Source: Avena insularis (lineage: Eukaryota; Streptophyta; Magnoliopsida; Poales; Poaceae). From it: a stretch of 64,000 nucleotides of DNA. Positions 1-9,931 of this stretch are shown here, one piece after another. Where the stretch lies: assembly GCA_023614405.1 (NCBI GenBank), contig CM042689.1:277395533-277459532 (forward strand), in the 5' to 3' direction. The notes beneath the pieces are model-generated. The model was not told the origin of the DNA, searched no databases, and saw only the letters and a list, made by a program, of their open reading frames with translations. Positions within the stretch are counted from its first letter, which is position 1; every line of letters starts with the position of its first letter. The translations under genes were made by a program, and so were the position numbers.

Positions 1-2688
1 GGAGACGTGGAAGCTGACGTAGTACTTGTTTCAGCTTCTACTGAATTTCCTGCAGTTTTTATCGGTGTACTGCATGTTGGCGACGTGACATCGTCGCCCG
101 CGTCCACTTCTGGACTGCCGCTAGTCCCTCCTGGACAGGAGTGTGCAGCTGATGGGCCACTTGCGACAGGGCTCTCGTCCGCGCGTGGACTGGATGGCGA
201 CGCCGAGCCTCCAGGGGCAGCACGTGAGCTGCTGCTCGTGCCGGGACTCCCACGTGGAGATACCTCTCCAGGCGTAGCGCTGCTGCTGCTCACTTCCGGA
301 CTTCCATCTCCTAAACCAGCGCCTAAATCCGTAACGCCACGGGACGCCGTTTCTTGATCATCTGCATGTGAATCACTGTAGACTACAGTAAATATTTCAT
401 CAGAAATTGATTGTACCGGTTCCGCAGAGCCCCAATTCCATGATTTCTCCTCCTCGAAGACGACGTCACGTGTCACCACCAACTTTTGTTCCTTTGGATT
501 GTACACGCGATACGCCTTCGAACCGTATTCATAGCCGATCATGACCATTGGAGTACTTCGATCCGCCAACTTGCTAGTATGCCCGGTCACCGTCTTCACA
601 TGCGCCACGCACCCGAAAGTGCGAAGATGATCAACCGAGGGCTTGTGCCCGTACCATGCTTCATACGGCGTCATACCAACTACACTCTTAGTTGGCGCCC
701 TGTTCAGCAAATAGACAGCTGTACTAACTGCCTCACCCCAAAACCTGCCTGGCATGCCTTTGCTCTTCATTATGCTGCGTGCCATGGCCACCACGGTTTG
801 GTTCCTTCTTTCCACAACACCATTTTGCTGCGGTGAATATGGTGCGGTGAGATACCGCCGGATCCCATGAGCTTCACAAAACGCCTTGAATTTATTGGAT
901 TTGAACTCCCCACCCCGATCGGTACGGAGGGCCTTCAACTTTGCCTCGGACTCCACCTCGGCTGCCATCTTCACAATCCTGAACGCTTGCAAAGCTTGAT
1001 CCTTACTCTTCAGCAACACAACCCACATGTATCTACTGAAGTCGTCGATGATGAGCAAAAAATACTTGTTCGGCGGGGTCATGGCGTGATTGGTCCGCAT
1101 AAGTCTCCATGCACCAACTCAAGAACCTTACTTGCTCGATATTGTCCCTCCCTTGGAAACGGGGCTCGCCTTTGCTTCCCAATGAGACAACCGTCGCACA
1201 CCTGCTCAACATGATCAACACACGGTAAGCCACGTACCATCTCCTTCTGTCCATGTTGTCGTAGAGCTTGGAAATTTAGATGTCCGTAGCGCGCATGCCA
1301 CTTCCACGCCGAGTCTTCCATGCTTGTCTTCAAACATACTGGATCCACCCGATTGAGATTGAGGATGTAGAGTCTATTCTTCGACCTCTCCACCTTCATG
1401 ATGAGTTGCCTTTGGCGGTCATATCCCCACAGGAACTCGTCCTCCAACACGATCTTGCATCCACGCTCCGCGAGCTGACCAAGACTGATGATGTTGGTCT
1501 TTAGCTTGAGAATATAGTACACATCAGTGAGTACCTTGTGACCTCCCTCCTTCAACTCAAACAGGACTATGCCTCGCCCTGCAATCTCCACCTTCGACCC
1601 ATCGCCGAATCGGACGGAGCCTCCAACCATGAGGTTCAACTCAGAAAACTGGGCCTTGTCGCCGGTCATGTGGTTGCTAGCGCCTGTGTCGAGGTACCAA
1701 ACGTCGTGAGCCGTCTGCATCCTCCGCGGGAAGACCTTCTCTTCCACGAGCGTGACGATCTCCGTAGCGGACTCCTGAGGAGTTGATTCCTTGGTGGTCA
1801 TTAACTCGCAAGATTCGAGCATGAGATTCATCGGTCCATCATCTCCTTCCTTCGCCATGAGAGCCTTCTCCTTTGAACGGTTGGGACACTCCGATTTGAA
1901 GTGCCCGAGCTGATTGCACTTATGACAGCGAAGATTCTTCTTGTCGAATTTCTTCTTTGGCTTCTTCGGCTTGCTATCCGACTTCTTCGCCGGGACCGAA
2001 CCATCGCCACTGCCAGATGCCTTATCGCTCCTCTTCTTGGCGACCATTGCCTGCCACTGGGCTCGTGTAAGCATGAGGTGCTCATCTTGATTTGCGTCGC
2101 CGTAGGTGATCTTCATCCGCTCGTCATGCGCCTTGAACCGTCCAACTAGGTCATCCATCGTGAGGGTGGTGAGATCAACGCATTGCTCGATTGCCAACAC
2201 CACAGATATGTACCGCGGCGGCGCCGCGCGAAGAAAGCATATTCTGAGATATCTTCCACTTCTCACCTTGGCGCGAATCCGTTGACAATTGTGGCTACCC
2301 TCGAGGCAAAAGCGTCCAGCGTCTCATCTCCTCCCATCTCCGGGTTCTCGTACTTCTTACGCAAGATTTGTAGGGTCGCCTGTGACGCTTCGTGCCCAAG
2401 ATTCAACGTCTTGAATGTCTCCCACGCCTTTGCGAAACCTTCGAGATCGGTCTGCATCACGTCACGCGGCACCACGGAGCCGATGGCCGTGAGTGCTGTC
2501 GGTCCTTGTGGTACTTGACGTGCCTTCTTGAACTTCGTCGCGCCGGGATCGACAAAGATCTCGGATGTCGTTGCCCTCCATGGCCCACTCCATCCGTTTC
2601 GCCCGCGTCGTGTAGTTGCGCGATCATACCGCGGCGAATGCGACGACACCGACTGCCGAGTACTTTCGCCTTGCTCCTTGCCCGTCAT
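1..2688 (-). pseudogene. Copia gag-pol (gag, protease, integrase start), frameshifted
   Basis: Gag begins at about 2688 and reads to 2263, then breaks: there is an in-frame TGA near 2263 and a frame change before reading resumes at 2266 and below. The second block (2266-1079) holds a CCHC zinc knuckle (CHKCNQLGHFKSEC), the protease site DTGASNHMTG, and the pre-integrase HARYGHLN...CDGCLIGKQ segment. It ends at a TGA at 1079 just after GDLCGPITP. One base is missing there: the next frame continues at once with the integrase start (KYFLL, DDFSRYMW) and later with PQQNGVVERRN, then an acidic, Ser-rich linker to the window edge. The family role is capsid formation, polyprotein cleavage and DNA integration. 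The breaks mean no full product can be made. Confidence 0.85.
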
Positions 2689-2718
2689 GACCTCCCGTTA
2701 CTAGGAGATCCTCCTCGA

Positions 2719-2731
2719 GGCTCGATACCAA
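2719..2731 (-). other. Primer binding site of the Copia element
   Basis: On the minus strand the bases just after the LTR end read TTGGTATCGAGCC. This fits the usual initiator-methionine tRNA primer site of plant LTR retrotransposons (TGGTATC...). It fixes the element direction as minus and the LTR inner edge at 2733. Confidence 0.75.
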
Positions 2732-2732
2732 T

Positions 2733-3091
2733 TGTTGGCCCAGCCCCAAACGCCGAAAGTGCAGTCCGTGGCGGCGACAAAAGTATTCCGGCGAGTTGCG
2801 CGCACGTATAAGAACCAGCTAACAACGATCAGCAAGCTAGCTATCTAGTCTGATTAAAAGAACTAGCTCTCTCAACTCACACGAGTACGTACGGGAAAAA
2901 CAATGTTGATGGCTCCAGGGCCCTCTCTGTCCTGTTGTTTGTATTGAATCTCACAGTTGTCTTACAAGGCTACTACATGGGTGTATATATATCCGGCAAG
3001 ACGATGCAACGTCAATACGAATAGGTGTTGGACTACTAGTCCTACTCGGAACACACACACGCACACGATACCGTTCCGTGTCCTATCGGGA
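2733..3091 (-). repeat. 5' LTR of the Copia element (outer edge uncertain)
   Basis: The inner edge reads ...CCAACA on the minus strand, directly beside the primer binding site. A TATA box lies about 250 bases inside. There are no long ORFs. The outer edge is set only by where Helitron-like sequence appears to begin, and could lie between about 3010 and 3110. Confidence 0.6.
2984..2992 (-). promoter_or_regulatory. TATA box in the Copia LTR
   Basis: The run TATATATA lies in the LTR, read toward gag on the minus strand. It is the likely promoter core for the element transcript. Confidence 0.5.
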
Positions 3092-5013
3092 TTATCTCTA
3101 CTATAATTTCCATTGAGGTGGTTTTCGTCGCCTCAACGTACGATAATATTTGGACGGTTTTGCCCCTTCACCAGCTAAGCAATTACTCACCAATGCCACC
3201 CGCGAGTCAAATTGCATACCGGGTCGTTCTTTTTTAGCGGAGGAAAATACGAGCGGGTCAAATTGCATACCAGGTCGTTCTTTTTTAGCGTAGGAAAATA
3301 CGAGCCGGATAGCGGTCTCGTGGCATCGATGGAACCTAGCCTAGGAGCACGGCGGCCGTGGCTTCCAAGCGGAGGGTAGTGGGCCATGGTCGAGGTCGGA
3401 CGGGAGCTCTGCGACCAGGAGATCCAGGCGGCAGTATCCTTGACACAGGCGCGGTCAACTCGAGACCACGCACGGGACGGCTCGAGCTAGAGAGCGGGAG
3501 GCGGCGGCGGTCGGGGACGGGCAGAGATCAAGCAGAGTGGAGAGGGGTGTCGGCCTCGATCTTCCAAGCATGGCCGGCTTGCCATCGAGCCGCCTCCACC
3601 TCCATCCTCTCCGCATCTTATCAGTTATCACACATGCATATGTGGTTCTCAGCTGCCGGCTAGCGGTGATGGGCAGGTCTCGGGAGGATTGGTCTGTGCT
3701 TGGTTTGACGCCATCGATGAGATCCAGGATGACCAGATGGAAGCGGAGAAGGAGAGAGAGAGAGAGAGGATCCAGAGGAAGAAGAGGACGTTCGCGACGC
3801 AACGGCCTGTATAGGCAGATGAGCGCCGCATCTGCATCGTCGTTTGCATCGCAGCGGCATTACAGGAGGATCTGCAACGCACGCGTTCAGTTGTCGACAT
3901 ATCGTGCCGTCTTCACTATCGTTGCATGGTGGCATGGTGCTCCCGTCGCTGAGGTCAATCTATTTCACTCCTCGCGGGGAACGCTTCCTCCTTCCTCGAC
4001 GCACCCGCTCTAGCTCCGCCCTATTATGCTACTCTTTTTTTTGAGCTGCCTATTATGCTACTCTTACTCATATGGCCTCTCTCCTTGCTGCAGATGCGTC
4101 CTCTGCTGGACGCGGTCAAGTCGCCAGGCCTAAGAAAGTACGCAACTCGGGCTTGCTCTCTATGCATGCCATGGACTTCTGCAGTGACGTTTGCGTTGGC
4201 GTGTGTCACATATTTGTGGCAAGCCTTTCAGGGGAACATGCAAACAAGCACCCTAATAGATGAGCAGGCCTTTAATGTTTAGAAGACAAAAATGTCGGCA
4301 GCTGATTCTCCAATAAGTTGTGTAGATTGGTACATACTGAATCACGAAGAATTCACTTTGTCATACATCCACGTATGATGGTGTATTGATTGAGTCAAGC
4401 AGACTGTCTCAATCGTGCATGTAATGTAATGTTCCGCAAAAAGGTATCCAGGATCAATTGACTGGTCACTTAGCATGAACTGTTTCTTTCAAAAGAATTG
4501 TTGATATTACACATGTAATATAGGTGTAGTACATTAATCATATACATACAATTATACGTGAGGGGCTTTTCCTCACTTATATCAACATCTCAGGGTTTCA
4601 ACAGTTGAGTGATCATATATTAACTCGAGATGCTTGTAAAATGAAACAGTTTAACAGAGAAAGAAACATCATCGAATTTAGATCTAAGCAAACACACATG
4701 CTCTACTCATTAGCTCCTTTTCAAAATAGGATGCGTATATTTTTTTATAAAAATCCAAAATATGAAATCAATATTATTAGAATCACATTGGAATATATTA
4801 TTATATGACTATATTATATACATTTGATATTCTTGATGTCTGTATATTTTTCTATATATGAAGCTTATTTTGTGAATTTTAAATGCAAATGTTTCACGAA
4901 GGTTCTGGATATCTTTTTTATACACGTGTATTTATTATTTGTATAAATATGTAATATGTACTTATTAATAAACTACGATAACGTGACAACGCACGGGCAT
5001 TCTGCTAGTTATT
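3092..5013 (-). mobile_element. Helitron-like non-autonomous element
   Basis: At the right end (about 4989-5013) the reverse complement reads ACTAGCAGAATGCCCGTGCG, the same terminus that opens the element at about 47,640. At the left end the reverse complement (about 3165 down to 3092) starts GGGGCAAAA-CGTC and ends in a TATAGTAGAGAT-type run, like the right end of that other element near 50,118-50,198. The two therefore look like members of one family in opposite orientation. The inside is GC-rich from about 3300 to 4050 and AT-rich from 4300 on. Open frames in the GC-rich part (for example 3537-4013, plus) match nothing I recognise and may be captured gene pieces. The class assignment (Helitron) is tentative; the last bases CTAG followed by T fit a Helitron 3' end as well as the family terminus. 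Confidence 0.45.
3206..3304. repeat. Tandem duplication, unit about 51 bp
   Basis: Two adjacent copies start at 3206 and 3257. Each runs GTCAAATTGCATACC, then GGTCGTTCTTTTTTAGCG, then AGGAAAATACGAGC, with a few single-base differences. Confidence 0.85.
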
Positions 5014-6058
5014 CCTAACAGGCTCATTGGCAACATATATAAAACTCTTGCATGAAAAATACATGATGTAGATCTCTTACATGTTACGTCAGCTCACGAT
5101 AATGCCTTTAAATCTAGTTTCAAAAAAATGATGGCTTTAAATCTCACTTAGGTGGAGCATGACTAGAGAGGGAGTTCCAGCGAAGTAGGTCAAACGGTAA
5201 GATGTCCATGTAGTACACGCTTATCCTCCTTTTACTCCCAGCTGCTTTGATCATCAAAAAAGAACACTCCGCATTAAGCCACTCGCCTGAGTTGGAGTGT
5301 TACTCCTAAACGGCAACCGCGCGGCGTGGATCTGCAGCTACGGCTGCGTCGAAAAATTTGTACCATGCCACCAAACCTACACACGAACACCACGATAGAA
5401 AATTCACCAGCGCGCACAATCTCTCAAAGCTAATATATTGTTGATGCATTGAGAAACGAAATCCACCCCGGTAGAGGAAAATCTGCGCTTGTCCGTGGAA
5501 GGAAAAGATGCAAATTCTCATCTAAGAGCCTGAAGCGCATCGATTCTTTTTCTTCAAATAGAATGAGAGAAGCACAAATCGACCTAATTTCCTACCGCAA
5601 ACTTAGCCCTTGATCTCGGGCTTCTGGATCGATCCAATGATATTAGTATACCTCTCGAACATGAGATATTTGCCTTGACGACGACAAAGTCTGACATGGC
5701 GAGACGATAGATTGATCGTATGAATATAGCTAGCACGACACCGCTGATCATAAGAATCTTGCTAGATGACACCAAGACGTGTTTCAGATCACTAGAAACT
5801 GAGAAGCACGTAAAGCATCCGGAGATCATGGCTGGTTCAGAAGCACAAGACGCATCGGAAGACATGGCCGGCCGATTCCGTGATTCCGTGCGCTGGCCGG
5901 CACCGTTCCTCCGGGTCTCGCCGTCGGAGATGTCTGGGTGGAGTAGATGCGATAGATCAAAGACCATGGGTTAGGGCAGGTATATATATTGGTATTCATT
6001 GTAGTCTCCTCAGCTTACGTGTATATAGAGGAACCGGAGGGTATGAGATAGGAAAGGC
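5014..6058. other. Unassigned intergenic stretch
   Basis: No gene or known repeat is recognised here. One open frame on the minus strand (5967-5584, 127 codons) has a hydrophobic stretch (ILMISGVVLAIFIRSIYRLAM region) and a TATATATA run at about 5981-5989. That run is only 15-20 bases before its ATG, too close for a normal plant leader. I do not call it a gene. Confidence 0.4.
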
Positions 6059-6076
6059 TAAGAGCATCCCTACTCG
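6059..6076 (+). repeat. Left TAA duplication and inverted repeat of the Harbinger element
   Basis: TAA is followed by GAGCATCCCTACTCG. The matching end is at 44182-44199. Confidence 0.85.
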
Positions 6077-6240
6077 TTAGGCGTTTCCAGGGAAAAATCC
6101 GGATCAAACTTTGGCCAGACGAAACACGTTTTTGCTTGGGAATGCCGCCGAGTTCCCAGGACGCCCTTTTTCGCCCAAATTCGGCTCAAATTCGTCCAGA
6201 TTTCGGCATAGTTCGGTATAATATGAATACAGAACATTGT

Positions 6241-6492
6241 TCAGCTTAGTTCGGCATACATTCGACCATAGTTCGGCGAATTTTTAAAATAGTTCAGTGT
6301 AAATTTAAACATAGTTCGGCCTGCATATGCAAGCAACCTCATCGCCACTGTGCACTTCTGCAGTGAGGAAAACCCAACCATGCCGGTGCAGTCCTTCTTG
6401 CAGACGAAGTAGGGGTCGAACTCCCAGATGGCATGCACGATCTTTAGGAAGAGCTTCTGGCTCATCCTGAAATGACGCAAAAACACAGCCTC
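6241..6492 (-). pseudogene. Harbinger transposase, second fragment
   Basis: The minus strand encodes EAVFLRHFRMSQKLFLKIV and continues through a DCTGMVGFSSLQKC segment, matching the N-terminal half of plant PIF/Harbinger transposases. The equivalent in the element at 62.2 kb is FRMRRELFVKIV...DATGQLGFSAYQK. After MRLLAYA the sequence jumps into unrelated 3' sequence and stops near 6241, so the catalytic DDE part is deleted. The upstream half of the same ORF is at 35,440-35,676. The two halves join in frame (LHG then EAVF) when retrotransposon A and one TSD copy are ignored. Confidence 0.88.
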
Positions 6493-6497
6493 TCCGT

Positions 6498-7986
6498 TGA
6501 TGACCCACAAGTATAGGGGGTGTATCGCAGTACTTTCGATAAATAGGAGTGTCGATCCCAACGAGGAGCAGAAGGTGCTGAACTGGTATGGAGCAGAAAA
6601 TCTCTGTAAATACTTAGCAAACGGATTTTTAGTGGTTTTATGATAAGGCAACAAAACAAAGAGCAAGTAACAAAGAACAAACGCAGCAAGTGGCCTAATC
6701 CTTTCTTAGCAATGGACAAGCCGGTGGAAATACTTATAAGGACCAAACGTTCTCGAGGACATATGGGAATTCTGTCAAGTGCTTTCGCTTCAAATAGCTG
6801 AGTACTCTTCTTTGGTGTTGTAAGTGGTGTGTGGGTGAACCTGTGCTAATGTACCGATCATACTTGGACTAATACATACTTGTGATTAAACCCCCTGCAA
6901 ACATCCGTAACTACAGGAAAGTAATTAAGATATAAATCTAACCACAGCCTTAAACTCTGAGATCCTACGCTCCCTTATGCAAAGGTGTCCTAACGGGGGT
7001 TCAGGTTTCTGTCACTCCGGCAACCCCACAATTAGTATCCAAATACACAATGCATTCCCCTAGGCCCATAAATGGTGAAGTGTCATGTAGTCGACGTTCA
7101 CATGACACCACTAGAAGAATAACACCACAACTTAAATACTAAACCATTAAATAATAACTCAACGCAAATCCAATAATAACAACATGACTTCTCCCTTGTC
7201 CTCAAGAACTAAACGAACTACTCACAAGACATCATATGGATCAAGATCAAAGATGATATGGTAATGGATAACAATCTGAACATAAACAATAATCCAATGG
7301 TTCCACTCATAAGCATCAACTACAATTGTAATTAACACCGGGAAAGTTTCCCCTAAGAACTAAAGCAATACCCAACACAATTGTTACAGCGGGACGGAGT
7401 GGTGATGATGGTGCTGGTGGATATGATGGTGTGGATGATGATGATCCCGATGAAGCCTAGCTTGATGACGGTGTTGATGGCGACGATCTCCCTCTCCGGG
7501 AAGGAATTCCCCCGGCAGAAATCTGTCTGTCGGAGATATCTTTCTCTCTTGGTGTTTTACGCCCCCCAGAGGCGACGGAAATCTATCTGTGGTCGCCCTC
7601 CCGGCCTTAGGGTTTTGTAGGGAATATATAGGCGAAGGGGCGGAGCCAGGAGCCGGGCAGGAGGGCCACACCTGCCCTAGGCGCGGGGTCAGGTGGGCCC
7701 GCGCCTAGGGGGGTGTGAGCCCCCTGTGGTCCCTCTTCGTCCCTCCTTCTGGCTTCCTTCGTCTTCTGGGAAAATAATATTTTTATAATATTTTTCTGAT
7801 CTTCGTGAAATTGCATCAAAACGCCCTCTTTTCCATCAGAATCCAGACTCCGGCAGTCCATCCTCCAAGAATCATCCAACATGCATAAACAGTGGAAAAG
7901 ACATAAGCAATACCTCATAATAAGACAAATATCAATGAATAGAGGTAAATTATGATATAGAAAGGTGATGCAAATTGGGCGTATCA
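6498..7986 (-). repeat. 3' LTR of element A
   Basis: It is 1,489 bp long and nearly co-linear with 33,970-35,439 (1,470 bp), differing by substitutions and small indels. It contains a GAT/GGT-rich tract at about 7395-7460, a TATATA box and a strong hairpin. Short open frames in it are not coding. Confidence 0.92.
7625..7709 (-). promoter_or_regulatory. LTR promoter core of A: hairpin plus TATA box
   Basis: TATATA lies at 7625-7630. At 7676-7709 is an inverted repeat with perfect 12-bp arms, CCTAGGCGCGGG and CCCGCGCCTAGG, and a 10-base loop. On the minus strand the hairpin is 46 bases upstream of the TATA box. The LTR of D has the same layout and spacing, and a similar module recurs at 28,657-28,772. 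The function is inferred. Confidence 0.55.
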
Positions 7987-8001
7987 ACTCCCCCAAGCTT
8001 A
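7987..8001 (-). other. Polypurine tract of element A
   Basis: The plus strand reads ACTCCCCCAAGCTTA right beside the LTR, so the minus strand has AAGCTTGGGGGAGT just before the 3' LTR. This is the expected plus-strand priming site. Two more exact copies of its 13-base core lie inside A, at 28,061-28,073 and 30,965-30,977. Confidence 0.8.
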
Positions 8002-9035
8002 GACCTTCGCTTGTCCCCAAGCGAAAACTGAGCTCAGTAAACATGTCCACAGGTTTATGGAGTGAAGTGTCGATAAAATAATATGAACAAGAAGCATCAT
8101 ACTTACCATTACACAACTCATAGAAGAAATCAACTCACCATTATATAACTTAGCTTGCAACCAAGTACAACAGTCATAATAGAGATGCATAAAGATAAAT
8201 CATAATTGGAATTGGCAAACTTGTTCTTGGTCAGAGAACACCTGGCAAACAGTTTCACAAAAAGCTTTTTGTAGAAATTTTACAATAGGAGCACTCTTTG
8301 CGCAAAAAGATTTTTCACAGGTGAAGGCTTTCAAAGTAATACTCAATAGATAAGAGTCTTGTGCAAACAAGGAAAATAGAGAACATGATTGAATAAATCA
8401 CCATATGAATGCTTGAAACACAGCAACTCAAATGCTTGCTGGAGATAGAGAGGAAGTAGGTTTACTGACTCAACTTGGTAACTAGGAGAAAGGTCCCTTT
8501 ATAGAGGGTAACAGGGATTACAAGTCATAAAGAGCTTACAAAATATTATGGTACTTACTAGCTTTGAGCCCTCATTGCCCCTATCATAGGCATCTTGAGA
8601 TGATTAAGGTTAAAGTGCACAAAGATGGAGTATATGCTTGACGAAATATAAGTTGGCAATCTCATGTCCCTTGAATATGAGGGTCACTCCTCATGCTACT
8701 CAACTTTGGGCCCAGGTAAGTTCTTGTCATTGTAAGTATTTGCGTATCATTGAGAACTGCCAACGGGGTACCCCTTGCATATGGTACAGAAGCTTTCCCA
8801 TAACCAAAATGACAAGGCAAGTAGACAATGAGCATCTCAGCGATCTTTTTATTTACCATGTGCATAGTTTTTTATTGAGGATGCTTCATAGATAGCTCAC
8901 TATGGTGATGCTGCAAGTTTCCACCATGATTAAGCATGGCTTAGGCTAGCGGCCCAGGCGTTTCTCTAACACAAAATACAAACTCCATGGACTTACAAGT
9001 TCCCTCTTTATTTCACACTGTTGACATCCATAGAT
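8002..9035 (-). other. Non-coding internal part of element A, near the 3' LTR
   Basis: No ORF is supported. From about 8560 to 9035 the text is closely matched by element D at about 37,940-38,412 (for example ATCATGTCCCTTGAATA and GCGGCCCAGGCGTTTCTCT in both). In A the match stops at CATCCATAGA, where element B is inserted. It resumes at 27,181. Confidence 0.8.
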
Positions 9036-9621
9036 GACGAGGTTTCGACTTGTCAATGCCCATTATTATGGACTTGGGTTTTGGAGAAGATGGGGATGCT
9101 GGAGATCGTGGAACGGTTAGCAGACAAGCAACCAGAGGACACGAGATTTACCCAGGTTCAGGCCCCCGGAGGGAAAACCCTACTCCTGCTTGTCTGCTCT
9201 TGATTACGGCGGAATCGGAAGTTACAGGGGTGCGCAGATTCGATCTGGCGTGGAGGTGCGTATGCGAAAGTATGAGTCGAGAGCTCTAGATCTATAGATC
9301 TATCATGGAGGTGGAGATCGTAGATCTATCTATTGGGGGGTTATGGCGTTTGTAGGTCGTGTCCTCCTCGTTGGACCCTCCTAGCCTTTATATATGGGGA
9401 GGCTAGGTCTCAGGTACCGATACGAGTAGGTTACAAGTTAGATTCGAACTCTAGTCTTGAGGTTTCCTTGTCTTGTGCGCTTGGGACTCCGTGTCCATAT
9501 GGGCTTCGTTCCAGCTGAACCGTCATAGGCGTCATGGACCCGGGCAGGTCGTCGAGTGGGCCTTCCGTCGGGCTGGACCAGGTAGGCTAACATCAGGTAC
9601 CCGTAGGGTATAACCATGTCA
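9036..9621 (-). repeat. 3' LTR of element B
   Basis: It is 586 bp long and matches 26,606-27,180 (575 bp), with short indels, for example where 'CAGGTACCGATACGAG' here stands against a shorter string in the other copy. Confidence 0.92.
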
Positions 9622-9633
9622 GTAGCCCCCGAG
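9622..9633 (-). other. Polypurine tract of element B
   Basis: The minus strand reads CTCGGGGGCTAC directly before the 3' LTR. Near-copies of this 12-mer recur in B at 24,409-24,420, 24,531-24,542 and 24,645-24,656. Confidence 0.75.
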
Positions 9634-9931
9634 TGTTCAGTCGAATCGTAGATTCGGCTGAGGACTCTTCAATCTTTCGGGTGCATCTATCTCTGTTTGC
9701 TAGAGAATGATTTGAGTGTGTAGGGATTGTTGATGCGTGTGCCTGACTCTCCCGACGGATCAGGGTCAGTTAACTGTCTTAGGACAAAACAACACGATCT
9801 TCTTCAGATTCGAGTCCCTCGACTCAAACCCAGAACATATGCTGGCGTAATTCGACTCAGGCCGCAGAGGACTTACAGGAGTGGAATTCCAGTGAATTAG
9901 ATGATGTACCCAACGCGTCCGTCGGGATTTT

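Larger units (their letters stand above)
1..3091 (-). mobile_element. Copia LTR retrotransposon, 5' part, cut by window start
   Basis: Reading the minus strand from right to left gives an LTR, a primer binding site, gag with a zinc knuckle, an aspartic protease, the GAG-pre-integrase domain and the start of integrase. Protease before integrase, with the integrase start right after the HHCC-like region, is the Copia order. The element runs off the left edge, so reverse transcriptase, RNase H and the 3' LTR are not visible. The coding region has a stop and frameshifts, so this copy is dead. The right boundary is uncertain: the LTR abuts or overlaps the Helitron-like element that follows, and I did not find a clean TG start for the LTR. 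Confidence 0.85.

Noticed and set aside
3358..4044. Open frames of 101-158 codons on both strands near 3.4-4.0 kb
   Set aside because: Low-complexity Arg/Ser content, overlapping frames on both strands and no recognised motif. Likely chance frames in GC-rich transposon sequence.
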